DNA of 64,000 nucleotides from Macrococcoides epidermidis (GTDB lineage: Bacteria; Bacillota; Bacilli; Staphylococcales; Staphylococcaceae). Below the pieces are notes generated by a model. The model was not told the DNA's origin and did not search any database. It was given only the letters and a program-made list of their open reading frames with translations. The position numbers and the translations under genes are program-made. Of this stretch, positions 35,459-43,374 are shown piece by piece. Numbering within the stretch: position 1 is the stretch's first letter; the number at the start of each line of letters is the position of its first letter. The DNA lies in assembly GCF_042659445.1 (NCBI RefSeq), contig NZ_JBHSSR010000001.1; one strand, written 5' to 3'.

Positions 35459-36330
35459 TATTTTTCATTTGAAATACGTTCATAAACGTCCGGGTAATTT
35501 GTGAATACACCATCGACACCATAATCATTTAAACGTAGCATATCTTCTTCTTTATTAACTGTATAAGGATGTATTTCAAAACCAATTGATTTTAGTAATG
35601 CTGTATTTTCTTTCGTTAAGTCCTGAAAGCTTGGACCAAAGCCATCAGCATATGTTTTAATTTGACGTAATGTTGCTTCTGTTGCTGAAGACATAAATCC
35701 TTTACTTGTTAATTGTACCAAAGGAACATCTGAATTGAGTTGATGCATTTTTAATAAACTCTCGCTTGAGAATGATTGTACTAAAACATGTCCTTGTTTT
35801 AAACGCCCTTTTTTAAGTAAACCATGTTGATCTAGCACTGCTAATAAAGCTTCTTCCATTCCAGGGTAAACGTCCGGTGACTTCGTTTCAATATAGTAAT
35901 TAGCATTTTTCCCGTATCTACTGATCACTTCATCCAATGTTGGTACTTGAGCGCCAACATATGCTTCATTTGCATACTCAGGATACTTTTCATTAAACCA
36001 TGAGCCAGCATCTAGTTGTTTAATTTCCGCTAATGTATGGTCTTTAACTAAACCTGTACCGTTTGTCGTACGATCTAACTTTTCATCATGCAATGCAATT
36101 AAATGACCATCTTTCGTCATTTGTAAATCAATCTCAATATAATCTGCACCAATTTCATAATGCCCTTTGTCATATGCAAAGAACGTGTGTTCAGGTGCGT
36201 AACCACTAGCTCCACGATGTGCAACATTCATAAATGCTTCGTGTTTCAACGTTTTTGCATTGACTGAAAGTGGTGTAGTTAAAGTAATACCTAATAACGT
36301 AGCAATGATCACTCGAATTGTTTTCCTCAT
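35458..36330 (-). CDS. glpQ: Secreted glycerophosphodiester phosphodiesterase
   Basis: GlpQ hydrolyses glycerophosphodiesters to glycerol 3-phosphate and an alcohol. The signal peptide (about residues 1-25, ending SVNA) indicates export. The GDPD active site is visible: His 38-Arg 39 in VAHRGASGYAPEHT, Glu 66 and Asp 68 in ADYIEIDLQMTKDG, and His 81 in ALHDEKLDRTTNG. Length 290 is typical. It gives access to phospholipid head groups as a phosphate and glycerol source. It lies between argH and the alcohol dehydrogenase; in S. aureus glpQ also lies between argH and gudB. Confidence 0.95.
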   Translation of the reverse strand: MRKTIRVIIATLLGITLTTPLSVNAKTLKHEAFMNVAHRGASGYAPEHTFFAYDKGHYEIGADYIEIDLQMTKDGHLIALHDEKLDRTTNGTGLVKDHTLAEIKQLDAGSWFNEKYPEYANEAYVGAQVPTLDEVISRYGKNANYYIETKSPDVYPGMEEALLAVLDQHGLLKKGRLKQGHVLVQSFSSESLLKMHQLNSDVPLVQLTSKGFMSSATEATLRQIKTYADGFGPSFQDLTKENTALLKSIGFEIHPYTVNKEEDMLRLNDYGVDGVFTNYPDVYERISNEK

Positions 36331-36462
36331 TGTATAACCTCCGCAAAATTTAATTAATGTAACAAATAAATTTTAATAGAAGTTAATCAATAAATGTGAA
36401 TTAAGAAATAAACTTTAGAATTTTTACATTTAGCTTACAAAATTAATCAAAAATCTAAAAAA

Positions 36463-36485
36463 AGAAAGCCTATGTTAGGCTTTCT
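36463..36485 (-). terminator. Terminator after alcohol dehydrogenase gene
   Basis: A 10-bp stem (AGAAAGCCTA with its complement) and a 3-base loop are followed by a short T-rich tract on the minus strand, six bases after the stop codon. Confidence 0.85.
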
Positions 36486-36490
36486 AAGAT

Positions 36491-37651
36491 TTATAATGCG
36501 GCTTGATAAATTGCCATAATATCTTCTTTTTGAAGTTTATAGAAGTTACCATAAGGTCCATAGATTAAAGTTTTCTTTGCAAATACTTCTAAGTCTTCTT
36601 CTTTTACGCCAACTTCGGATAATTTCGTTGGTGCACCAAGAGAAGTCCAGAAATTAGAAATCGCATCAATTCCGAAATTAATTTTCTCTTCATCAGATAA
36701 ACGACTATCGACATCAAATACATCCTCAGCAAACTTAACGAATCGCGCTGGAGATTTCTTGCTCACATAACGCATCCATTCCGGGAAGATAATTGCTAAT
36801 CCGACACCGTGTGGGATATCATATACAGCACTAACTGCATGCTCTAAATTATGTGTCGCCCAGTCCCCAGCATATCCTAATCGCATGAAACCATTTAATG
36901 CAACTGTTGCGCCAAGCATTGTTGTCTCGCGTGCTTCGTAGTTTTCAGGTTGTTCCATTGCTACAGGACCAGCTTTCATGATTGCTTTCATTACCCCACT
37001 GATCATCGCATCTCCGATTTCAGTATTTGACGCTTCATTGAAATATTGCTCCAGTAAATGACTCATACTATCGATAATACCATTTGCTGTTTGATTTTTA
37101 GGTAATGTATATAGTAATTCTGGATTTAACAAGCTAAATTTAGGAAATACAAGTGGAGAACCCCAACCAAGTTTTTCATTTGTTTCCCAGTTAGTTATCA
37201 CACTACCTGAATTCATTTCTGAACCAGTAGCTGAGATTGTAAGAATCGTTCCAAAAGGAACTGCACTTTCAACAGTTGCCTTTCTTGTAACGATATCCCA
37301 AGGATCAACATCACTTGTTGAAGCAGCAGAGATTAACTTAGTACCGTCAATAACTGAACCCCCACCTATTGCAACAATAAAGTCAATATTGTTATCTTTT
37401 ACTGCCTGCACACCTTTTTTTATAGTTGAAAGACGTGGATTTGGTTCAATACCAGCAAGTTCAAACACATTGTAGCCTTCTAATAATTTGATAACACGAT
37501 CATAAAGACCTGTTTTCTTAATGCTACCTCCACCATATGTTAATAAGATGTTCTTACCCTCAGTAAATTTTTCAATCATTTGTGGTAATTGGTCAGTACT
37601 CTCTTTACCAAAGACTAAAGTCGTTGGATTTTGAAATGTAAAATCATTCAT
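36491..37651 (-). CDS. Iron-containing alcohol dehydrogenase (BdhA/YugJ-like)
   Basis: This group III, metal-dependent alcohol dehydrogenase is 386 residues long. The dinucleotide site is AIGGGSVIDGTKLIS and the family signature covers NGIIDSMSHLLEQYF. Metal ligands are Asp 194, His 198, His 267 and His 281 (ATHNLEHAVSAVYDIPHG). It most resembles butanol dehydrogenases of the YugJ/BdhA type, which reduce aldehydes with NAD(P)H during fermentation or detoxification. It is monocistronic; upstream, between 104 and 209 bases from its start, lies a threefold tandem palindromic repeat. Confidence 0.92.
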   Translation of the reverse strand: MNDFTFQNPTTLVFGKESTDQLPQMIEKFTEGKNILLTYGGGSIKKTGLYDRVIKLLEGYNVFELAGIEPNPRLSTIKKGVQAVKDNNIDFIVAIGGGSVIDGTKLISAASTSDVDPWDIVTRKATVESAVPFGTILTISATGSEMNSGSVITNWETNEKLGWGSPLVFPKFSLLNPELLYTLPKNQTANGIIDSMSHLLEQYFNEASNTEIGDAMISGVMKAIMKAGPVAMEQPENYEARETTMLGATVALNGFMRLGYAGDWATHNLEHAVSAVYDIPHGVGLAIIFPEWMRYVSKKSPARFVKFAEDVFDVDSRLSDEEKINFGIDAISNFWTSLGAPTKLSEVGVKEEDLEVFAKKTLIYGPYGNFYKLQKEDIMAIYQAAL

Positions 37652-37754
37652 TTTTTATAATCTCCTTTCTATTTGTGTTTATTGTATTAGAAATATTCGA
37701 TTTTTGGTATTTATTCGACTTAAAAATGACTCTTTACATAGAATATCCAATTTT

Positions 37755-37860
37755 GAAATTGGTGATTCCCCAATTTCAGTCCACTTTTTTATTTCGAAAT
37801 TGGTGATTCCCCAATTTCAGTCCACTTTTTATTTCGAAATTGGTGATTCCCCAATTTCAG
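37755..37860. repeat. Three tandem 40-bp repeats, each a palindrome
   Basis: Three near-identical copies begin at 37755, 37796 and 37836 (period 41 then 40). Each 25-base core holds two 8-base arms, GAAATTGG and CCAATTTC, around a 7-base centre, and ends in AG. The linkers (TCCACTTTTTTATTTC type) are also the same, differing by one T. A degenerate half copy (CCAATTTT) precedes the first. They lie between gudB and the adh start. A frame running through them encodes a repeated FEIGDSPIS peptide but has no ribosome-binding site. This could be an operator array or a mobile palindromic repeat. Confidence 0.85.
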
Positions 37861-37876
37861 AACTTATTAATAAAAA

Positions 37877-37902
37877 AGACACACCCATAAAAGAGTGTGT
37901 CT
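37877..37902 (-). terminator. Terminator after gudB
   Basis: An 8-bp stem (AGACACAC with its complement) with a 10-base loop and a T run on the minus strand lies nine bases after the gudB stop. Confidence 0.82.
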
Positions 37903-37910
37903 CAATAATC

Positions 37911-39158
37911 TTATGCCCATCCACGGTAACGTGCAGCTTCTGCTGTACGTTTAATACCTACGATGTATGCTGCTAAACGCATATCTACTTTTCTAGCTTC
38001 TGCTAATGAATAAACATTATCAAACGCTTTAACTAATTTTTCACGTAATTTTTCATTTACTTCTTCTTCTGTCCAGTAGTAACCTTGGTTATTTTGTACC
38101 CACTCGAAGTAAGATACAGTAACACCACCAGCACTTGCTAAAACGTCTGGTACAAGTAAGATACCACGTTCAGTTAATATCTTAGTTGCTTCTGGTGTAG
38201 TTGGACCATTTGCTGCTTCAACTACGATTTCAGCTTTAATATCATGTGCGTTATCTTTCGTAATTTGGTTAGAGATTGCTGCTGGTACTAAAATATCACA
38301 ATCTAACTCAAATAATTCTTTGTTTGTAATTGTATCTTCAAAAAGGTTCGTTACAGTACCGAAGCTGTCACGACGGTCTAATAAATAGTCGATATCTAAT
38401 CCGTTTGGATCATGTAATGCACCATGTGCATCAGAGATACCTACAACTTTAGCACCCATGTCATATAAGAATTTCGCTAAAAAGCTTCCTGCATTACCGA
38501 AACCTTGTATAACAACACGTGAGTCTTCAATTTTTTTTCCACGACGTTTCGCCGCTTCTTCAATCGCAATTACAACACCTAATGCAGTAGAACGGTCACG
38601 TCCTTGTGATCCACCTAATACAATCGGTTTACCTGTAATAAATCCTGGAGAGTTGAACGCATCCATCATGCTATATTCATCCATCATCCAAGCCATGATT
38701 TGTGAGTTTGTAAATACATCCGGTGCAGGAATATCTTTTGTTGGTCCAACAATTTGAGAAATTGCACGTACATAGCCACGTGATAAACGTTCTACTTCGT
38801 GAATACTCATTTGACGTGGGTCACAAACGATTCCACCTTTACCACCACCATATGGTAGATCAACGATACCGCATTTTAAAGTCATCCACATTGATAAAGC
38901 TTTAACTTCATCTTCGTCAACATCTGGATGGAAACGAACGCCACCTTTAGTAGGTCCTACTGCATCGTTATGTTGTGCACGGTAACCTGTAAAAGTTTTT
39001 ACTGTTCCATCATCCATCTTAACTGGAATACGCACTGTTAATAAACGTAAAGGTTCTTTAACTAGATCGTACATTCCTTCATCGAAACCAAGTTTATCCA
39101 ATGCTTCATGAATTATATTTTGTGTAGATGATACTAAACTTGTAGTGTTTTCTGACAT
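37911..39158 (-). CDS. gudB: NAD-specific glutamate dehydrogenase
   Basis: GudB oxidises glutamate to 2-oxoglutarate and ammonium, feeding amino-acid carbon into the TCA cycle. Substrate-binding Lys residues are in GPTKGGVRFHPDV (Lys 71) and TLKCGIV (Lys 95); the catalytic Lys 107 is in LPYGGGKGGI; the Rossmann motif is VIQGFGNAGSFLAKF. The protein starts MSENTTSLVSS, as in staphylococci; an upstream ATG 12 codons earlier has no better ribosome-binding site. Length is 415. It follows rocD by 92 bases with a cre-like site between them, so it may have its own CcpA-controlled promoter or read-through from rocD. Confidence 0.97.
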   Translation of the reverse strand: MSENTTSLVSSTQNIIHEALDKLGFDEGMYDLVKEPLRLLTVRIPVKMDDGTVKTFTGYRAQHNDAVGPTKGGVRFHPDVDEDEVKALSMWMTLKCGIVDLPYGGGKGGIVCDPRQMSIHEVERLSRGYVRAISQIVGPTKDIPAPDVFTNSQIMAWMMDEYSMMDAFNSPGFITGKPIVLGGSQGRDRSTALGVVIAIEEAAKRRGKKIEDSRVVIQGFGNAGSFLAKFLYDMGAKVVGISDAHGALHDPNGLDIDYLLDRRDSFGTVTNLFEDTITNKELFELDCDILVPAAISNQITKDNAHDIKAEIVVEAANGPTTPEATKILTERGILLVPDVLASAGGVTVSYFEWVQNNQGYYWTEEEVNEKLREKLVKAFDNVYSLAEARKVDMRLAAYIVGIKRTAEAARYRGWA

Positions 39159-39235
39159 GTTATTCGCCCTCTTTTTCATTCTTAAGTACTTCAATTTTTA
39201 TTGTAACATATTTAAAATCTTTTAAAAGCCCTTTT

Positions 39236-39249
39236 TGAAAACGCTACCA
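39236..39249. promoter_or_regulatory. cre-like CcpA site between rocD and gudB
   Basis: TGAAAACGCTACCA matches the cre palindrome TGAAARCGYTTTCA at 12 of 14 positions, including the central CG. It lies directly after the rocD stop and 78 bases before the gudB start. CcpA repression of gudB, rocD and rocA by glucose is known in S. aureus. Confidence 0.6.
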
Positions 39250-39250
39250 T

Positions 39251-40444
39251 TTATTTTTCGAATACAGATTTAACTTTTTCAATCGCCCAGTCTAAATCTT
39301 CTTGAGAAATAATTAATGGTGGCGCAAAACGAATTACAGTATCATGTGTTTCTTTACATAATAAGCCTAATTCTTTTAATTGTTCACAATATGGACGTGC
39401 ATTTTCAGTTAATTCAACACCGATAAATAATCCTTTACCACGAACTTCTTTAATAATTGGATTGTCGATTTCTTTTAATTTAGATTGGAAGTATTCCCCT
39501 AATTCTAAAGAACGTTCAGATAACTTCTCATCAACCAGAACATCTAAAGCTGCCATTGAAACTGCACAAGCTAATGGGTTACCACCGAATGTAGAACCGT
39601 GGCTTCCTGCATTAAATACTTCTAGAATTTCTTTATCTGCTAATACACATGAGATAGGGAATACTCCGCCACCCAATGCTTTACCTAAAATGTACATGTC
39701 TGGCACTACGTTATCCCAATCAGTAGCAAACATTTTACCAGAACGTCCAAGACCAGCTTGAATTTCATCAGCGATAAATAATACATTGTTTTCAGTACAA
39801 AGATCACGAACTTCTTTTAAGAATCCGTCTTTTGGAATATTGATTCCTGCTTCACCTTGAATTGGCTCAAGTAATACTGCAGCTGTATTAGGTGTAATTG
39901 CTGCTTTGATTTGTTCAATATCACCAAATTCAACTAATTTGAATCCACCTAATAATGGACCGTATCCACGTTGATATTCTGCTTCACTTGATAAAGATAC
40001 TGCAGCCATCGTACGACCATGGAAATTACCTTTCATTGCGATAATTTCAGCTTGATCTTTTGCTACACCTTTAACATCATATGCCCAACGACGTGCAGCT
40101 TTAATAGCAGTTTCAACCGCTTCAGCCCCAGTATTCATAGGTAATACCATTTCTTTACCAGCAAGCTTACAAATCTTTTCATACCAAGGACCTAATTGAT
40201 CACTGTGGAATGCACGTGAAGTTAAAGTAACACGATCAGCCTGGTCTTTTAATGCTTGAATAATTTTAGGATGACGGTGCCCTTGGTTAACTGCTGAATA
40301 AGCAGATAACATATCCATGTATTTATTCCCTTCAGGATCCTTTACCCATACTCCTTCAGCTTCAGAGATAACGATTGGAAGTGGGTGATAGTTTGGTGCA
40401 CCGTAATGATTTGTAATTTCAATGATATCTTGTGATTTAGTCAT
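39251..40444 (-). CDS. rocD: Ornithine aminotransferase
   Basis: RocD moves the delta-amino group of ornithine to 2-oxoglutarate, giving glutamate semialdehyde (pyrroline-5-carboxylate). This class III PLP enzyme has the substrate block GRTMAAVSLSS, the PLP-phosphate region NTGAEAVETAIKAAR, the cofactor Asp in FIADEIQAGLGR and the Schiff-base Lys 255 in MYILGKALGGG. Length is 397. It sits between rocA, which oxidises its product, and gudB, which deaminates glutamate, so the three steps are contiguous. A terminator after rocA means rocD has its own promoter. Confidence 0.95.
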   Translation of the reverse strand: MTKSQDIIEITNHYGAPNYHPLPIVISEAEGVWVKDPEGNKYMDMLSAYSAVNQGHRHPKIIQALKDQADRVTLTSRAFHSDQLGPWYEKICKLAGKEMVLPMNTGAEAVETAIKAARRWAYDVKGVAKDQAEIIAMKGNFHGRTMAAVSLSSEAEYQRGYGPLLGGFKLVEFGDIEQIKAAITPNTAAVLLEPIQGEAGINIPKDGFLKEVRDLCTENNVLFIADEIQAGLGRSGKMFATDWDNVVPDMYILGKALGGGVFPISCVLADKEILEVFNAGSHGSTFGGNPLACAVSMAALDVLVDEKLSERSLELGEYFQSKLKEIDNPIIKEVRGKGLFIGVELTENARPYCEQLKELGLLCKETHDTVIRFAPPLIISQEDLDWAIEKVKSVFEK

Positions 40445-40473
40445 TATTATTCCCCTTTTTACAATTTTTTATA

Positions 40474-40503
40474 AAAGCAGTAGTGAATTCACACTACTGC
40501 TTT
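40474..40503 (-). terminator. Terminator between rocA and rocD
   Basis: A perfect 12-bp stem (AAAGCAGTAGTG with its complement) with a 6-base loop is followed by a T-rich tract on the minus strand, downstream of the rocA stop at 40545. Confidence 0.85.
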
Positions 40504-40544
40504 ATTAAATTAATTATTTGATTGTTAAAGTACAAACATCGAAA

Positions 40545-42089
40545 TTAAAGCATTTCTGAAGTTGTTTTACCTTGCATGTGAAGTACTAAGTAATCAGGTC
40601 CACCAGCTTTAGAGTCTGTACCTGACATTTTGAATCCACCAAATGGTTGGTATCCAACAATCGCACCAGTACATCCACGGTTGAAGTATAAGTTACCTAC
40701 ATGGAAGTCACGACGTGCTTCTTCTAAATGTTCACGATTATTTGTAATGACTGCACCAGTTAAACCGTAGTCAGTATCGTTTGCAAATTTAATCGCTTCT
40801 TTGAAATCTTTTGCTTTAGCAATTCCTACAACAGGACCAAAGATTTCTTCCTGCATAATACGATCATCATGTTTAACATCTACAAATACAGTTGGATTCA
40901 CGAAGTTACCAACAGACTCTTCTGTCGTTCCTCCAACTAATAATTTACCTTCTTGTTTACCAATTTCAATGTATTCTTTAATTTTGTTTAAAGATTTTTC
41001 GTCGATAACAGGTCCCATGAAGTGTTCGTTCGTTTCTGGATTACCTACAGTTAATTTTTCAGTTTTTTCTTTTACTTTTGCAACAACTTCATCATAAACA
41101 TCTTCTAATACAATTGCACGAGAACATGCAGAACATTTTTGACCTGAGAATCCGAATGCAGATTTAACAATTGATTCAGCAGCTAACTCTAAATCAGCTT
41201 CGCTATCAACAACGATCGTATCTTTTCCACCCATTTCAGCGATAACACGTTTTAAGTTTAATTGACCTTCGTGTACTTTTGCTGCGCGCTCATAAATATG
41301 AACACCAACATCACGTGAACCTGTGAATGAAATGAAACGTGTGTCAACGTGATCCACAATGAAGTCTCCAATATCACGGCTTGAACCAGGAATGTAGTTT
41401 ACTACACCTTTAGGCATACCCGCTTCTTCTAAAACTTCTACGAATTTATATGCAACTACAGAAGTGTTTGAAGATGGTTTCAATAATACTGTGTTTCCTG
41501 TTACTAATGGTGCAACAGTAGTTCCTGCCATAATCGCTAATGGGAAGTTCCATGGTGAGATAACCACACCAACACCTAATGCGATGTAATCATATCTATT
41601 GTATTCACCTGGACGGCTTTCAACTTTAACACCGTCTTTTAAACGTAACATTTCACGCGCATAGAATTCTAAGAAGTCAATACATTCTGCAGTATCAGCA
41701 TCTGCTTCATTCCATGGCTTACCAGCTTCTTTAACTAAAAGTGCTGAGAATTCCATTTTTCTGCGACGAATAATCGCTGCTGCACGGAATAAGATATCTG
41801 CGCGCATAGCTGGATTAGTTGATCTCCAAGTTTCAAATGTTTCTTTTGCAATAGCCATAGCTTTCTCAGCATGTTCTTGAGTTGCTTGAGATACATGACC
41901 AATAGTTTCTTCTCTATTTGAAGGATTGAAAGAACGTAATTTTTTATCAGTCATTACACGTTCTCCACCAATTACTAATGGATAATCTTCTCCTAAATAT
42001 GCATTTACTGTTTCTAAGCCTTTTAACATCGCTTGTTTGTTTTCTTCGACGCTAAAATCTGTGAATGGTTCGTGTTTGTACGAAATCAT
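40545..42089 (-). CDS. rocA: 1-pyrroline-5-carboxylate dehydrogenase
   Basis: RocA oxidises pyrroline-5-carboxylate/glutamate semialdehyde to glutamate with NAD. It is an aldehyde dehydrogenase-fold protein of 514 residues with ISPWNFPLAIMAG, the NAD site FTGSRDVG, the general base Glu 285 (IAEMGGKD) and the nucleophile Cys 319 (GQKCSACSRAI). The ATG at 42089 follows AGGAGG by seven bases. It is shared by arginine and proline breakdown. In S. aureus rocA is elsewhere on the chromosome, so the rocA-rocD-gudB clustering here is a difference. Putative cre and CodY matches upstream are weak. Confidence 0.96.
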   Translation of the reverse strand: MISYKHEPFTDFSVEENKQAMLKGLETVNAYLGEDYPLVIGGERVMTDKKLRSFNPSNREETIGHVSQATQEHAEKAMAIAKETFETWRSTNPAMRADILFRAAAIIRRRKMEFSALLVKEAGKPWNEADADTAECIDFLEFYAREMLRLKDGVKVESRPGEYNRYDYIALGVGVVISPWNFPLAIMAGTTVAPLVTGNTVLLKPSSNTSVVAYKFVEVLEEAGMPKGVVNYIPGSSRDIGDFIVDHVDTRFISFTGSRDVGVHIYERAAKVHEGQLNLKRVIAEMGGKDTIVVDSEADLELAAESIVKSAFGFSGQKCSACSRAIVLEDVYDEVVAKVKEKTEKLTVGNPETNEHFMGPVIDEKSLNKIKEYIEIGKQEGKLLVGGTTEESVGNFVNPTVFVDVKHDDRIMQEEIFGPVVGIAKAKDFKEAIKFANDTDYGLTGAVITNNREHLEEARRDFHVGNLYFNRGCTGAIVGYQPFGGFKMSGTDSKAGGPDYLVLHMQGKTTSEML

Positions 42090-42240
42090 TACATTGCCTC
42101 CTCTTTGTTTGTTTAATAGAAAACCCTTACATACTATATAATGACTAATTTTAAGAAATACTTCAACCCTTAATACTTAAATTTTGCAAAATAATTTTTT
42201 ATGCACAAACATGCATAAATTAAAGAAAGAAACCACTGTA

Positions 42241-42615
42241 CTATTGTAGTTTTTTTCCCTTTTCTACCCATTCTGGCAGTTTTTCTCGTAACGATTCGAA
42301 ACCAATATTTTCTGGTTGTTTAAGTTCTTCAAGTACTGATTTCTTTTCCTTTTTTCGTTCCTGACGTTTAAAATAATCGTTTTCTTTTAAAGATAAATTT
42401 AATTTACCATCTTCAGAAATGTCGAGAATTTTCGCTTTAACAATTTGACCCACTGAGAGAAATAAATTTAAGTTGTGGACATAATCATTCATCACTTCAG
42501 AAATGTGTATTAATCCCTCTGTATGCTGATCAGTCTCAACAAATGCTCCATATGGTTGTATGCCTGTCACTTTAACTTTAATAAACTGTCCCTTTTTGTA
42601 CTTTTTATTCATCAT
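42241..42615 (-). CDS. S1 RNA-binding domain protein (YugI/GSP13, CvfD-like)
   Basis: This 124-residue protein has one S1 domain at residues 5-77 (GQFIKVKVTGIQPYGAFVET, GLIHISEV, GQIVKAKILDISEDGKLNLS). A basic, Lys- and Glu-rich linker and a C-terminal tail (LREKLPEWVEKGKKLQ) follow. This matches the YugI/general stress protein 13 group, which binds ribosomes or RNA; a related protein (CvfD) is a post-transcriptional regulator in streptococci. The ATG at 42615 is directly followed by a second ATG; either could be used. It is followed by rocA downstream, with only a weak hairpin between. Confidence 0.85.
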   Translation of the reverse strand: MMNKKYKKGQFIKVKVTGIQPYGAFVETDQHTEGLIHISEVMNDYVHNLNLFLSVGQIVKAKILDISEDGKLNLSLKENDYFKRQERKKEKKSVLEELKQPENIGFESLREKLPEWVEKGKKLQ

Positions 42616-42667
42616 ATTTATCCCTCATTTTTAATATCATTATTTTACCATAAAAATGAGTATAAAA

Positions 42668-42700
42668 AAATCATGTAGCTAGTAAGTTGCTACACGATTT
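42668..42700 (-). terminator. Terminator after DUF1871 gene
   Basis: A 12-bp stem with one mismatch (AAATCATGTAGC with GCTACACGATTT) and a 9-base loop is followed by a run of T on the minus strand; it overlaps the stop codon at 42690. Confidence 0.75.
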
Positions 42701-42947
42701 CACAAGTTGCACGTAATTTATAAATTTCATTTAAAATATCTTTAATTTCTTGTTTATCAGGTGACTGTTCAAAACTATGCATGAAAATTTCTGATATTCT
42801 CTGAATTGTTTCGTCAATAGATAATTTTTGATGTACGATATCCATTATTTCGTAATATTCCATATCTCCTTGAGAAGCATCTTCAAGTTGCATCGGGTTC
42901 CAGTTGTTTAAAATTTTGTACATTGCTATATTAAAATCTGGATTCAT
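42690..42947 (-). CDS. DUF1871 (YugE-like) family protein
   Basis: This small soluble, acidic, mostly helical protein of 85 residues has the family pattern VHQKLSIDETIQRISEIF in its middle. It resembles DUF1871/YugE proteins, which often lie near S1-domain genes of the YugI type, as here. Function unknown. The ATG at 42947 is chosen because GAGG lies nine bases before it; two earlier in-frame starts (42956, 42962) are possible. It overlaps the end of the preceding small membrane protein gene by 17 bases, so the two are one unit. Confidence 0.75.
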   Translation of the reverse strand: MNPDFNIAMYKILNNWNPMQLEDASQGDMEYYEIMDIVHQKLSIDETIQRISEIFMHSFEQSPDKQEIKDILNEIYKLRATCEIV

Positions 42948-43134
42948 GGCGTTCATCCTCAAGTTTTCGCATCACTTCAGCTTCAAATATTTTAAACTTT
43001 TCTTCTTGTTTCAGTGAATTTCTTTTAAACATTTTAAAAGAAATATACGCAAGTGTCATAAAGAATATTAATGATAACACTGCCGGGACATATTCCCACT
43101 TATTTTCCGGAAAATATAAAAATTCCATCATCAT
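42931..43134 (-). CDS. Small single-pass membrane protein
   Basis: This 67-residue protein has one hydrophobic segment (about residues 15-34), then a basic stretch (KMFKRN) and a charged helical tail rich in Glu and Lys. The layout suggests an N-out, C-in bitopic protein by the positive-inside rule. A ribosome-binding site AGGGGTGA precedes three consecutive ATG codons at 43134, 43131 and 43128. No family is recognised. The 17-base overlap with the DUF1871 gene supports its being real and cotranslated. Confidence 0.65.
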   Translation of the reverse strand: MMMEFLYFPENKWEYVPAVLSLIFFMTLAYISFKMFKRNSLKQEEKFKIFEAEVMRKLEDERHESRF

Positions 43135-43187
43135 GCATCACCCCTAATCTAATAAATTATTATATCATTAAAAATTCACAAAAAAAG

Positions 43188-43216
43188 AATAAGTCATGAA
43201 CATTTCATGACTTATT
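43188..43216 (-). terminator. Hairpin terminator downstream of ppiB and the repeat element
   Basis: A perfect 12-bp stem (AATAAGTCATGA with its complement) and a 5-base loop are followed by a T run on the minus strand. It closes transcription from ppiB after the repeat element at 43212-43359, with which it overlaps by five bases. Confidence 0.8.
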
Positions 43217-43359
43217 CCAGGTCGTCGACAAAGCGTTTAGACGCAAGCAAACTGGAAACAATGCTAAAAAATCACTCTTTGATTTTGAATGCTTTGTTGA
43301 AGTTTGCCTAGCGTCTGCTTTGAAGACGCCGTTTATTCCAGGTCGTCGACAAAGCGTTT
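43212..43359. repeat. 148-bp repeat element: 27-base direct repeats flanking a long imperfect hairpin
   Basis: Exact 27-base copies lie at 43212-43238 and 43333-43359 (beginning TTATTCCAGGTCGTCGAC). Between them, arms at about 43231-43252 and 43301-43320 pair imperfectly (AGACGC, GCAAACT with AGTTTGC, GCGTCT), with further short complementary blocks inside. Base composition is clearly richer in G and C than the neighbouring intergenic DNA. There is no coding frame of note. It resembles a miniature palindromic element or other dispersed intergenic repeat; no second copy occurs in this window. Confidence 0.75.
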
Positions 43360-43374
43360 TGCCCTATGCAACAT

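Noticed and set aside
37755..37860. CRISPR-like look of three regularly spaced repeats
   Set aside because: The spacers are nearly identical to each other, only 15-16 bases, and no cas gene is nearby, so it is a tandem repeat.
37704..37976. Open frame of 90 codons over the tandem repeats, with a repeated FEIGDSPIS peptide
   Set aside because: No ribosome-binding site. The peptide repeats only because the DNA repeats, and the frame runs into the gudB terminator and gudB antisense.
42118..42131. cre-like AGAAAACCCTTACA upstream of rocA
   Set aside because: The central CG of cre is CC here, and 3 of 14 positions differ; too weak to annotate.
42147..42161. CodY-like AATTTTAAGAAATAC upstream of rocA
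   Set aside because: Only 11 of 15 positions match, which is common by chance in such AT-rich DNA.
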